NCBI RefSeq assembly: GCF_900156205.1
Contig: NZ_FTNA01000004.1
Location: forward strand, 1 to 64,000
DNA length: 64,000 nt
Source: Leptospira interrogans
GTDB lineage: Bacteria; Spirochaetota; Leptospiria; Leptospirales; Leptospiraceae
Reading direction: 5' to 3'
Shown: positions 50,674-64,000 of the stretch, one piece after another
How positions within the stretch are numbered: the first letter of the stretch is position 1
Layout: every line of letters starts with the position of its first letter
Program-made: the position numbers and the translations under genes
Notes under the pieces: model-generated
What the model was told of the DNA's origin: nothing
The model's database searches: none
Seen by the model: the letters and a program-made list of their open reading frames with translations, nothing else

Positions 50674-51926
50674 GCCAACCTCTTTAAACGATTGTATAAA
50701 AGATAAATTCCGGTATGAGCCGCAAATTCTCGGAAAGAGCTTCTAGGAAAAGGAAAGTAATGTTCGTGAGTTTCCGTTTTCTCATTTTTTTGTCCGATCC
50801 CAAAATATACAAGTCCCACTTTTTTTTGTGGAGTTCCTCCACCTGGTCCGGCAATTCCAGTAACACTAATAGAATAATCAACACCAAGAGCGACTAACGC
50901 TCCTTCTGCCATTTCTTTTGCGGTTTCCATACTGACGGCCCCAAACTCTTTTAGAGTATTTTTTTTAACTCCTAAAATCCCTTCTTTCACTCCGTTATCG
51001 TAGGAAATTACTCCTCCATAAAAATAAGTTGAAGATCCAGGTTTATCCGTAAATATTTTGGAAATTAATCCTCCAGTACAACTTTCTGCCGTTCCTACTG
51101 TGATTTTTTTTTCGATCAATAGTTTTGGAAGTTCTTCAAACACATCCAGTGTAGATTTGGGTCCATATATCTCATCTAACTTTTTGAGCAAAAAATCAAC
51201 TAACGCTCGTTCGTTGGATTGAAAGCTAACACGGATATATCCCCTTTTAGCCGCTACTCCCCATATAACTTTTCCACTCGTCACGGACTCTTCTTTAGAT
51301 ATAAATTCTTTCTGAAACTGAGATTCACTCATCCACCAAATAAATCGAAAACCTGAGTGTAATTCCCGTGTGGAATATTTCTTTAGAATCCAAGTAGAAA
51401 ACTCCTCTCGAAACATTTCAGTCATTTCTCCAGGTACCCCGGGCATACATCCTAAATGTACGTTTTCTCCAAGAGATACGATAAAACCTGGCGCAATTCC
51501 AACTTCATTGTTTAAAATCGTAGAGTCTTTTGGTACGGATATTTGGCGAATCGCAGTCTGTAGCGATTCTTGAAAATTTTTTCCACGTAATTTATAAAAC
51601 GCCTCTATCCTTTGTCTTGCGACAACACTTTCCACGGAAGACACTCCCTTTAACTTACAAACCACTTCTAGAGTATAATCGTCTTCCGTCGGCCCCAATC
51701 CTCCGGTCATAATTAGTAGAACAGGATTCTTCTTTGTAGCAAGAGAGACTAACGTTCTTAGCTCCTCTAAAATTGCTTCTGGATCATCGGGTAAAACGAC
51801 TAATTTGGAAACTGTAAATCCAATCCCAAAAAGTTCGTTTGCGATCCATGAGGAATTTGTATCTTGACTTCTTCCAGAAGTAAGTTCGGAACCAGTGGAT
51901 AATATGATGATCTTAGGAGAAAACAT
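50670..51926 (-). CDS. cinA: CinA-family protein (molybdopterin-binding plus NMN amidohydrolase domains)
   Basis: 418 residues with the two-domain CinA layout. The N-terminal MoaB/MogA-like domain (about 1-170) has [17 protein letters not shown] and [13 protein letters not shown]. The C-terminal domain (about 255-415) has [14 protein letters not shown] and [20 protein letters not shown], typical of NMN deamidase PncC. It probably hydrolyses NMN and/or ADP-ribose species in pyridine-nucleotide recycling. Its ATG overlaps the argS stop by one base. Confidence 0.9.
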   Translation of the reverse strand: MFSPKIIILSTGSELTSGRSQDTNSSWIANELFGIGFTVSKLVVLPDDPEAILEELRTLVSLATKKNPVLLIMTGGLGPTEDDYTLEVVCKLKGVSSVESVVARQRIEAFYKLRGKNFQESLQTAIRQISVPKDSTILNNEVGIAPGFIVSLGENVHLGCMPGVPGEMTEMFREEFSTWILKKYSTRELHSGFRFIWWMSESQFQKEFISKEESVTSGKVIWGVAAKRGYIRVSFQSNERALVDFLLKKLDEIYGPKSTLDVFEELPKLLIEKKITVGTAESCTGGLISKIFTDKPGSSTYFYGGVISYDNGVKEGILGVKKNTLKEFGAVSMETAKEMAEGALVALGVDYSISVTGIAGPGGGTPQKKVGLVYFGIGQKNEKTETHEHYFPFPRSSFREFAAHTGIYLLYNRLKRLA

Positions 51927-53686
51927 CAGTTTTCTTTTTCCATCCTTTCCGGCGCGGAAACTCCAATCAACTTTAGCCCTTCGGCGAGTACATTTTTAGC
52001 GGCGAGACATATCCTAGCCAATCCTAAACGTACTTCTTTTGATGCGTCTTTAAGTCTATTATCTTTTGCTAAATAAAAACTTGTAAACGCCTTTGCAAAA
52101 CTTTGTAGATAGTTCGTAACTCGATGTGGTTCCATCGCATTTGCAGAATCAAATATTTCTTCCGGAAATCTTGCTATCCAAAATAGAAGTCTCTTTCGTT
52201 CTTCAGACATTTCTAATATAGCTGCCGCTTCTTTAGAAGTTTGGTCACCCACTTCTTTAAAGATCGAACAGATTCTAGCATGAGCGTATTGAAGATAAAA
52301 AACCGGATTTTTATCCGACTCATCTTTAGCAAGATCTAAATCGAAATCAAGCGGAGCGTCTAAAGAACGCATCACAAAAAAATAACGTCCTACGTCTTTG
52401 CCGTGTTTTCCTAAAAATCCGATAAGATCACTCATCGTTTGAAAAGAGCCCGCACGCTTACTCATTTTTACTTTTTGTCCGGACTCGAGTAGGTTGACTT
52501 GTTGAGAAATAATTACTTTAAAATTTTCTTTTTTATATCCAAGAGATTGTACTGCTCCGGAAAGTCTGGAGATATATCCATGATGATCTGGTCCCCATAT
52601 ATCATAAATTTTATCGTATCCGCGTTCGATTTTATCCTTATGATAAGCAATATCCGCAAGTAAATACGTAGGTCTTCCGTCGTCCCGAACAACGACCCTA
52701 TCCTTGTCATCGCCGTATTCAGTGGAACGGAACACTTTTTTCCCATCTTCTTGAAATATCTTTCCGGATTTTTCCAAATCTTTCATTACAGAAAGAACCT
52801 TGTCCGCTTCGTGTAACGTGCGTTCACTGAAATAGCAATCAAACTCCACTCCAAACGCATCCAAATCCTTTCTTTGCCAAATTAGATTATTTTCTATGGT
52901 CCAAACAGCACATAACTCTGCGAGTTCTTTGTATTTTTTTTGTTTTAATAAATTTTCAATCGTTACATTTTTTTTAGGATCTTTTAATAAACTACTTGCA
53001 ATATCTTTAATATATTCACCTCGATATCCTTCGGCGGGTAATATATTTTTTTCTAAAATAATTTCAATCGGAGTATCATCAGTCGTTTCTTGTTGAGTTC
53101 CCTCCTCCCCTTTTAATTCTCGAATTCGAACTAACGTCGAAACTCCTAACAAAAAAACCTGATTTCCATAATCATTGATATAAAATTCTTTATCTACATT
53201 GTGACCGATTGCTTTTAAAAGAGAGGCCATCGTATCCCCATTGGCAGCTGCCCTTGCAGACACTATATTGAGCGGGCCAGTCGGATTTGCTGAAACAAAC
53301 TCTAAGTTGATCTTGAGTGGAAGATCCACTTTCGGAAAATAATTTCCAGAAAGAACAGAGGTTTCTATATAATTTAGAAGAAATGAAGTGGAAATCCTGA
53401 AATTTACAAAACCAGGTGGAGTAAAATCCACTTTTTCAAAAAGGTCAGTTCGTTTTTGTAGAATTTCTACCAATTCCTTAGATACTTGAATTGGGTTTCT
53501 TTTTAGTAATTTAGAATTTTCTAATGCAAATGAAGTAGAATAATCCCCAAACTTTTCATCTCTAGAGTATTCAATTTTAATTTTGAAAGCTTCTTTTTCA
53601 ACCTCTGGAAATGAGCTGATTAAAGAATTAACACTTTCTTCTAGTGTTTTTAATACGATTTGTTTCAGTGTTTCATTTTCTTTCAT
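51926..53686 (-). CDS. argS: Arginyl-tRNA synthetase with an altered HIGH motif
   Basis: 586 residues from the ATG at 53686; a longer frame to 53716 is not favoured because it enters GC-rich repeat sequence. Class I synthetase with the N-terminal Add1 domain, the SANPTGPL segment and KMSKRAGS. The site of the HIGH signature reads [14 protein letters not shown]: the two histidines are Asn and Ser. The rest of the catalytic domain looks intact, and no second argS is in the window, so activity is expected. I believe similar changes occur in some relatives but cannot check. The C-terminal anticodon-binding domain is complete. Confidence 0.93.
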   Translation of the reverse strand: MKENETLKQIVLKTLEESVNSLISSFPEVEKEAFKIKIEYSRDEKFGDYSTSFALENSKLLKRNPIQVSKELVEILQKRTDLFEKVDFTPPGFVNFRISTSFLLNYIETSVLSGNYFPKVDLPLKINLEFVSANPTGPLNIVSARAAANGDTMASLLKAIGHNVDKEFYINDYGNQVFLLGVSTLVRIRELKGEEGTQQETTDDTPIEIILEKNILPAEGYRGEYIKDIASSLLKDPKKNVTIENLLKQKKYKELAELCAVWTIENNLIWQRKDLDAFGVEFDCYFSERTLHEADKVLSVMKDLEKSGKIFQEDGKKVFRSTEYGDDKDRVVVRDDGRPTYLLADIAYHKDKIERGYDKIYDIWGPDHHGYISRLSGAVQSLGYKKENFKVIISQQVNLLESGQKVKMSKRAGSFQTMSDLIGFLGKHGKDVGRYFFVMRSLDAPLDFDLDLAKDESDKNPVFYLQYAHARICSIFKEVGDQTSKEAAAILEMSEERKRLLFWIARFPEEIFDSANAMEPHRVTNYLQSFAKAFTSFYLAKDNRLKDASKEVRLGLARICLAAKNVLAEGLKLIGVSAPERMEKEN

Positions 53687-54088
53687 ATGTCGAGCGATCC
53701 ATAGAGAGCGAGACAAACATAAGCGTTAGCGTTGTTTCTCTGCGTAGCTGAGATGAGCGATCTTTCATAAAATGTGGGAACTACCACTTTATTTAAATTC
53801 CACTGTAAAATGTGAGAACTACCACTTATCTCAGTAAAACCAGGTCCGGGAAGCACACAAAAGTATTTCCCGGCGAGGGGGTAGCGTAAGACGCGTTTCA
53901 AGTAATTAGGGGTTAATAAATAGGTTTTAGGTCGATTGCGAATAAATTCGTATAACGCGTCTGAAGCGAGGGGGACTCTTCCCCCATCGAATCTTTTTGT
54001 TTTGATTTCTTTCATAAAAATTACTTTATCGATAAAAACGATCTTTTCGAGTTTTATACAAACCCGTCTTTTAAGACTTGAATTGATT
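53687..54088. other. Structured, partly GC-rich intergenic region upstream of argS
   Basis: No convincing gene. It contains an inverted-repeat segment at about 53703-53738 (GAGACAAAC / GTTGTTTCTC) and two TGTGGGAACTACCACT-type cores at 53773 and 53811. A GC-rich part spans 53840-53990, with a perfect GGGGGA/TCCCCC hairpin at 53970-53985. A 139-codon frame on the minus strand crosses these elements and is rejected. Confidence 0.5.
53970..53985. terminator. Hairpin, possible terminator
   Basis: GGGGGACTCTTCCCCC forms a perfect 6-bp GC stem with a CTCT loop. On the plus strand it is followed after a short gap by TCTTTTTGTTTT. It lies about 100 bases beyond the end of the minus-strand recO cluster, so its role in either direction is uncertain. 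Confidence 0.35.
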
Positions 54089-54317
54089 TTATTTACCTTC
54101 ATAGAAAATGTTTTTCTTCCGTAAATTTTCCCAACTTACTTCTAATTCTCTGAATACCATTTTTTTCAAATCCATCGTAGAAACAAGTATTGATCTTTTT
54201 CCACGATCCTCACTTTTTTCTACAACCGAAATTTGAACTGGAACTTTTTGATCCCAACGAATATCCAGTATCGTAAAGAACAAAAGCACGCAGAAATAAA
54301 AGATAAAAAGCATCGTC

Positions 54318-54334
<17 letters not shown>
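54089..54334 (-). CDS. Small single-pass membrane protein of unknown function
   Basis: About 81 residues. Possible starts are TTG 54346, TTG 54334 (GGAG six bases upstream, preferred) and ATG 54313. One membrane helix ([18 protein letters not shown]) is followed by a basic/acidic periplasmic tail of about 55 residues. It overlaps the end of recO slightly and would be the last gene of the rpsF-recO run. No family recognised. Confidence 0.55.
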
Positions 54335-55498
<1,164 letters not shown>

Positions 55499-55566
55499 AA
55501 GTACTTCTGATTCATTCCACCAAAAAATTTCCCCATAGTCATTGGAGATAGAAACTAAATCAGAAA

Positions 55567-57981
<2,415 letters not shown>

Positions 57982-57985
57982 ACGA

Positions 57986-58972
57986 TTACAACTCCTCGAA
58001 TTTACGAACGATCACTTCCACAAGAGGATGTCTGGTAATGTCTTCTTTACCAAAAAAGACCATTCCAATTTGATCTGTGTTTTTAAATAAAGTCACCACT
58101 TTTTCCAACCCAGAACGTCCATGATCCAAATCAATTTGAGTAGAATCACCAGAAATGCACATTCTAGAATTTCTTCCTAAACGAGTCATAATCATCTTAA
58201 GTTGTGCCAGAGTACAATTCTGTGCCTCATCCAAAATGATAAACGCATTAGAAAGAGTCCTACCTCGCATAAAAGCAACAGGAGCAATTTCGATTTTAGT
58301 TAAAGAGATATACTCTTGAGTCTTTTCTGCCCCGATACATTCTCCCAAAGCGTCATAAACCGGACGTAAATAAGGGTCCACTTTTTGATTGAGATCTCCT
58401 GGTAAAAAACCTAAATTTTCACCCGCTTCAACTGCGGGTCTAGTTAGAATGATCTTATCGATAGTACCACTTTGCAAAAAACGACAAGCGGTCGCGACCG
58501 AAAGAAACGTTTTTCCGGTTCCGGCAGGACCTAATGCAAACGTGATCAAATTTTCCTGAAAAGATCTGAAATAAATTTCCTGATTTCTAGTTCGAGGAAA
58601 AATATGTTTTCCTCGATACGTGGTGAGAATTTTATCACTCGGCTTCCAAGGGGTAATTCTTTCCGGTTCGGTTTCCCTCGCCTTCTTTTTGCGAAGCTCC
58701 TTACCTGCATCTTTTAGAATATAAGCAAAATCGAATGAATCGATAAAATCCCGATCGGGACGTTCTAAGTAATTAGCTTCTAACTTTTTAAAGAAATCTA
58801 ATGCAAATTCTACTTTTGCGGATTCACCCTCAATCTGAAAACCGTTTCCTCTCGGAATAATATCCATCTCGAGTTGTTTTTCGAGAATTTTGACACCTTC
58901 GTCGTTGATACCACAGACCTTACGATACAGATCCTGATTCTCGAAGTTAAACTGTTCTTTGCGCGTGGAAAT
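57986..58972 (-). CDS. PhoH-family ATPase, probable non-AUG (ATT) start
   Basis: The first ATG (58867) gives 293 residues, but the same frame upstream encodes 35 further residues that match the family N-terminus: [19 protein letters not shown], then VKILEKQLE, leading directly into [14 protein letters not shown]. No ATG, GTG or TTG occurs there; an in-frame TGA closes it inside aspS. ATT at 58972, with AAAGG nine bases upstream and four bases after the aspS stop, is the best start. The rest has Walker A GPAGTGKT and [11 protein letters not shown]alker B. PhoH/YbeZ acts with YbeY in RNA metabolism. An alternative is CTG at about 58930. Confidence 0.85.
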   Translation of the reverse strand: MSTRKEQFNFENQDLYRKVCGINDEGVKILEKQLEMDIIPRGNGFQIEGESAKVEFALDFFKKLEANYLERPDRDFIDSFDFAYILKDAGKELRKKKARETEPERITPWKPSDKILTTYRGKHIFPRTRNQEIYFRSFQENLITFALGPAGTGKTFLSVATACRFLQSGTIDKIILTRPAVEAGENLGFLPGDLNQKVDPYLRPVYDALGECIGAEKTQEYISLTKIEIAPVAFMRGRTLSNAFIILDEAQNCTLAQLKMIMTRLGRNSRMCISGDSTQIDLDHGRSGLEKVVTLFKNTDQIGMVFFGKEDITRHPLVEVIVRKFEEL

Positions 58973-58976
58973 AAGT

Positions 58977-60782
58977 TTATACCTTTGCGAGTTTGATCTT
59001 CAATTCCTGAAGTTGTTTCTCTTCAACGGGAGAAGGACATTCACTCATCAGACAAAGACCTTTTTGAGTTTTAGGAAAAGCGATCACGTCCCGAATTGAT
59101 TTTCCTCCGGTGAGAAGCATCAACATACGATCGATACCAAACGCCAAACCACCGTGAGGTGGGGCACCAAATTCGAGGGCTTCCAGCAGAAACCCAAATT
59201 TCTCTTTGGCTTCTTCTTCGTTAATCCCCAAAACCTGAAACACTTTGTTTTGAATCTCTTTAGAATGAATCCTAATCGAACCACCTCCGATTTCAACTCC
59301 GTTCATCACAAGATCATACGCTTTTGCCGTGGCATTTCCTGCGTTTTTTTGTAAGGTTTCCATAGATTCAAAAAATGGAATACTCTCATCCGAAGGAGAA
59401 GTAAACGGATGATGAAGTGCATCCCAACGTTTATGGTCTTTATTCCATTCGAACATAGGAAAATCCACAATCCAAGTGATGTTGATTTCATTTTCTTTAG
59501 GAGTTTCAAAACGTTCTGAAAGTTTCAAACGAAGAGCACCTAATGAATGATTGACGATCTCCCTTTCGTCCGCCCCGAAAAAAAGCATATCTCCTTCTTT
59601 AGAACCACACGCCTTAGAGATGGCCTCTAATTCTTCTTTTTTAAAACGTTTTGTAATGGTGGATTCCAAACCTTCGGTTCCGTGTTTCATATACGCAAGA
59701 CCCTTGGCTTTATAGTCCCTGTTTAACCACGCGGTATAATCTTCGATTTCTTTTCTAGAAATGATAGATCCACCCGGGACACAAACCACCTTAACGGTTC
59801 CACCGTTTTTTACGGCACCAGCAAAAACATTGAAGTCACAATCTTTTACAATTTCAGAAACATCCACGAGTTTCATACCAAAACGAAGATCTGGCTTGTC
59901 AGAACCGTATTCTTCCATAGCGGTATTATAAGTCATTCTTGGAAAAGGAATGGAAAGTTGAATATTAAAAACTTCTTTATAAATCGTCTCAACAAGTCCT
60001 TCAATTTCGGAAAGAATTTCTTCCTGGCTAACAAAAGAAAACTCCATATCTAACTGAGTAAACTCAGGTTGTCTATCCGCGCGTAAATCCTCGTCTCTAA
60101 AACACTTTACGATCTGAAAATAACGTTCCATACCTCCGACCATTAAAATTTGTTTAAAGATTTGAGGGGACTGAGGAAGGGCATAAAATTGATTTGGATT
60201 GAGTCTAGAAGGAACTAAAAAATCCCTCGCACCTTCTGGAGTAGACTTGTTTAAGATAGGAGTTTCTATTTCTACAAACTTACGTTTGTTAAGATAATTA
60301 CGAATTGCGAATATAAACTCGTGTCTTTTGATCATCCGGTTTTTAAGTTCTTCTCTTCTAAAATCCAAATAACGATATTTTAATTTTAATTCTTCGGAAA
60401 CTTCATCAAACTCATCTAAAGAAAACGGAGGAGTTTTGGCAACATTCAAAATCTCTAATTGATCCAGAACCACTTCGATCGTCCCGGTTTGCATTCTAGG
60501 ATTGATAGATTCTAAATCTCTTTTTTTAAGAGTACCTCTGACCGCCAAAACGTATTCAGAACGAACCTTTTCTGCAAGAGTGAAAGAATCTCCCAGAAGT
60601 TCTTTACGAGCCACAACTTGAATGATACCGGTTCTATCTCTAAGATCGATAAAGATCACACCACCTTGATCTCTAAAACGAAAAGACCAGCCAAAAAGAA
60701 CGATCTGTTTACCTTCTTGAGATTCGTTTAATTCTCCAGCCCAAGAACGATTTTTATAATTTTCCTGAATCCAATGTTTCAA
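58977..60782 (-). CDS. aspS: Aspartyl-tRNA synthetase
   Basis: 601 residues from a TTG start. Class II layout: N-terminal OB anticodon-binding domain ([17 protein letters not shown]), motif 2 ([18 protein letters not shown]), the bacterial GAD insertion and motif 3 ([14 protein letters not shown]). It is followed directly by phoH in the operon and preceded by dnaB with a 32-base gap. Confidence 0.96.
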   Translation of the reverse strand: MKHWIQENYKNRSWAGELNESQEGKQIVLFGWSFRFRDQGGVIFIDLRDRTGIIQVVARKELLGDSFTLAEKVRSEYVLAVRGTLKKRDLESINPRMQTGTIEVVLDQLEILNVAKTPPFSLDEFDEVSEELKLKYRYLDFRREELKNRMIKRHEFIFAIRNYLNKRKFVEIETPILNKSTPEGARDFLVPSRLNPNQFYALPQSPQIFKQILMVGGMERYFQIVKCFRDEDLRADRQPEFTQLDMEFSFVSQEEILSEIEGLVETIYKEVFNIQLSIPFPRMTYNTAMEEYGSDKPDLRFGMKLVDVSEIVKDCDFNVFAGAVKNGGTVKVVCVPGGSIISRKEIEDYTAWLNRDYKAKGLAYMKHGTEGLESTITKRFKKEELEAISKACGSKEGDMLFFGADEREIVNHSLGALRLKLSERFETPKENEINITWIVDFPMFEWNKDHKRWDALHHPFTSPSDESIPFFESMETLQKNAGNATAKAYDLVMNGVEIGGGSIRIHSKEIQNKVFQVLGINEEEAKEKFGFLLEALEFGAPPHGGLAFGIDRMLMLLTGGKSIRDVIAFPKTQKGLCLMSECPSPVEEKQLQELKIKLAKV

Positions 60783-60814
60783 TGATTTCTGTTTCCTATC
60801 AAAAACTTATAAAA

Positions 60815-62143
<1,329 letters not shown>

Positions 62144-62160
62144 GGTCCCTTAAATAAAAA

Positions 62161-62610
62161 TTACTCTTCTTCTTTTTTAACGTGTAGAGTAATTGTAGGT
62201 TGAATTCCCTCTGCAAGACGAATCTTGATTTTATAGGAACCTAAATTACGGATTGGCTCAGCGATTTCGATTTTTCTTTTATCCAATTCGAAGCCGTTCT
62301 TTTTCAGAATAGAGGCCACGTCGATCGGAGTTACGGCTCCGAATAACTTCTCTCCTCCACCGGTTTTTACTAGAATCTCGTATTCTTTACCGTTCAGATT
62401 CCCGCCCACGTCTTCCATCGCTTTTTTACGTTTTTCTCTTTTGAGTTCACCTAACTTCTTTTGGTGAAGAGCGGCTTTTGTATTTCCTTCGTTAGCACGA
62501 ACCGCAAGTCTTTTAGGAAAAAGAAAGTTTCTAGCATAACCGTCTGCAACTTCCTTTAGATCTCCTGCATCTCCTAAATTAATAACGTCTTTTTGTAAGA
62601 TCACTCTCAT
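62161..62610 (-). CDS. rplI: 50S ribosomal protein L9
   Basis: 149 residues with the N-terminal L9 signature (GDLKEVADGYARNFLFPKRLA), a long connecting helix and a C-terminal domain (FGAVTPIDVASILKKNG). Same-strand neighbours rpsR and dnaB. Confidence 0.96.
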   Translation of the reverse strand: MRVILQKDVINLGDAGDLKEVADGYARNFLFPKRLAVRANEGNTKAALHQKKLGELKREKRKKAMEDVGGNLNGKEYEILVKTGGGEKLFGAVTPIDVASILKKNGFELDKRKIEIAEPIRNLGSYKIKIRLAEGIQPTITLHVKKEEE

Positions 62611-62619
62611 GTTCGTACC

Positions 62620-62931
62620 TCAATTTACCTTGTAAGGTAGAAGACCGATACTTCTCGCCTTGCGAATTTCTCGTGCAAGAACCCTTTGATAACGAGCGCT
62701 GGTTCCGGTAATTCTTCTAGGAATGATTTTACCACGATTGGTAATAAATCTTTCCAAAAGTTCGATATTCTTATAATTGATTTGTTTGGCAAGCTCTGGA
62801 TCTGCAGTAAAACGGCAGACTTTTTTCTTGTATTTATTCTGTTTTCTCTGTGGTTTCCCTTCCATTTCTGCGGAAAGGTCACCTTGCTCCGGTCTTTCGG
62901 AACGTTCTTCTTTAATTTCATTCTCGCTCAT
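62620..62931 (-). CDS. rpsR: 30S ribosomal protein S18, extended N-terminus
   Basis: 103 residues; the core ([11 protein letters not shown], then [17 protein letters not shown] and [18 protein letters not shown]) is standard S18. An acidic/basic N-terminal extension of about 35 residues precedes it compared with the usual ~75 residues. An alternative shorter start is not obvious. Next in line after ssb. Confidence 0.95.
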
Positions 62932-62942
62932 AAATTACCTCA

Positions 62943-63387
62943 TTAAAACGGTATGTCGTCGTCACCACCATCCGCTGCGGCGTTATAGTATTCCGGAGAA
63001 GATGGATATGAATTTCCTCCAGCAGATGCTGGAGAAGAGGAAACAGAAGATCCACTTGAAGAATCGTCTTTAGAACCTAGAAGTTGAAAATTCTCTACAA
63101 CAATCCGGATTCGAGACGCTTTTTTTCCTTCTGGAGTTTCCCATGTATCTTGTTTCAATCTTCCTTCAATAGCAATCTGCTTTCCTTTTTTGCAGTATTG
63201 TTGAATAATATCAGCCGGTTTTCCCCAGACTTCACAATCGAAAAAGTGGGACTCTTCTCTTTTTTCTCCGTTAGACACATAGGTTCTACCATTTGCTAAG
63301 GAAAAGTTTACCAAAGAGGTTCCATTGATCGATTTGAATTCAGGGTCGCGCGTGAAACGCCCGACTAAAGTTACTCTATTAATATCA

Positions 63388-63395
<8 letters not shown>
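62943..63395 (-). CDS. ssb: Single-stranded DNA-binding protein
   Basis: 150 residues. OB fold (NRVTLVGRFTRDPEF, VEGRL-like IAIEGRLKQDTWE), then a Ser/Gly-rich linker and the acidic tip DDDIPF that recruits partner proteins. It overlaps the rpsF end by 8 bases. Confidence 0.96.
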
Positions 63396-63680
<285 letters not shown>

Positions 63681-63727
63681 ATAGCCCGTCTGCGGTTTGC
63701 GACGAGCAGAAGAACCGATAATTTAGC

Positions 63728-64000
63728 CTATTTTTTGCGTTTAGAGACAGGGGTCAAGGTAGAATTTGTCGGAAGATCTAGAAAGGCTCTATCTCCTTCT
63801 ACCCTGAGTTTTGTTCCCAGTTCAGCAGAAAGAACTGCAATTTCATGTAAGAACTCCTGTGCTTCTACTCCCTTTACAGGTCGGATCTTATGATCTTCTT
63901 TTTGGAATTTTCCGAAAATAGGTACCAGCTCAACACGTTCTAAATGATTATTACGAATATGCAAAATAGCGATCAAATTGTGATTGAGGTAAGAATTTCT
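63728..64000 (-). CDS. Probable CapA-family (PGA_cap) protein, C-terminal part, runs off right edge
   Basis: The frame is open from the window end (64000) to the stop at 63728. The visible residues (YLNHNLIAILHIRNNHL, VELVPIFGKFQ, then AQEFLHEIAVLSAELGTKL) resemble the C-terminal domain of CapA/PgsA-like metallophosphoesterases. Only the tail is seen, so the call is tentative. It lies 64 bases upstream of rpsF on the same strand and may be co-transcribed. Confidence 0.45.
   Translation of the reverse strand, partial: RNSYLNHNLIAILHIRNNHLERVELVPIFGKFQKEDHKIRPVKGVEAQEFLHEIAVLSAELGTKLRVEGDRAFLDLPTNSTLTPVSKRKK

Noticed and set aside
53683..54102. 139-codon protein on the minus strand
   Set aside because: It crosses dispersed repeat cores and the hairpin, has no family features and overlaps the argS start.

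Overview
The window looks like a chromosomal segment of a pathogenic Leptospira, probably the interrogans/kirschneri/noguchii group. Reasons: low GC, a spirochaete-type protein set, many small exported proteins of unknown function, IS3-family debris, and AT-rich intergenic deserts filled with short repeats, including 46-bp tandem arrays of the kind used for Leptospira MLVA typing. The species is inferred; no rRNA or tRNA gene was seen to fix it.

Layout. 1-0.9 kb: remnants of two IS3-family elements. 1.1-7.4 kb (minus): receiver-kinase protein, large hybrid kinase, stand-alone CheB and CheR, a chemosensory-like module with no receptor or CheA. 8.1-9.8 kb: acyltransferase and patatin-like phospholipase, overlapping. 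10.2-11.1 kb: NTF2-like gene divergent from a MarR regulator, with paired palindromic operators. 11.2-19.7 kb (minus): a tight five-gene run: membrane sensor-like protein, STAS/zinc-ribbon protein, MurJ lipid II flippase, DUF167, and a 1538-residue exported protein built of about forty proline-aromatic repeats. 19.7-20.2 kb: 46-bp tandem array, then lipB, a Panacea-like gene and panD. 23-26 kb: small genes, an ATPase-HDOD fusion and a lone ABC ATPase. 27-31.5 kb: topA and cysK around a repeat-filled desert. 31.6-32.1 kb: second tandem array, next to an archaeal-type (type II) GAPDH-like gene. 33.5-36.8 kb: gamma-carbonic anhydrase, a signal-peptidase-like protein lacking its catalytic dyad, and a PAS kinase with its receiver. 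38.5-47.3 kb: glycolytic genes gap, pgk and tpiA, then secG and a PAS kinase/response-regulator pair. 47.9-53.7 kb: SBBP-repeat lipoprotein, a membrane-anchored propeller protein, cinA and argS. 54-64 kb (minus): the housekeeping cluster rpsF-ssb-rpsR-rplI-dnaB-aspS-phoH-pgpH-ybeY-recO, with a CapA-like gene running off the right edge.

How the genes work together. The core chromosome supplies translation, replication, glycolysis, cofactor and envelope functions. Three separate two-component modules and the CheB/CheR set make the window rich in signalling. Between genes lie at least five short repeat families: a near-palindromic core around TGTGGGAACT, which also forms the tandem arrays; a ~95-bp dispersed repeat with three full copies; a 175-bp element with 19-bp terminal inverted repeats; a 178-bp element with 20-bp inverted repeats, nested inside an old copy of the 175-bp one; and a duplicated ~200-bp block. 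Leading candidates for something undescribed are the giant proline-aromatic repeat protein in the murJ operon, the type II GAPDH homologue and the nested non-autonomous elements.
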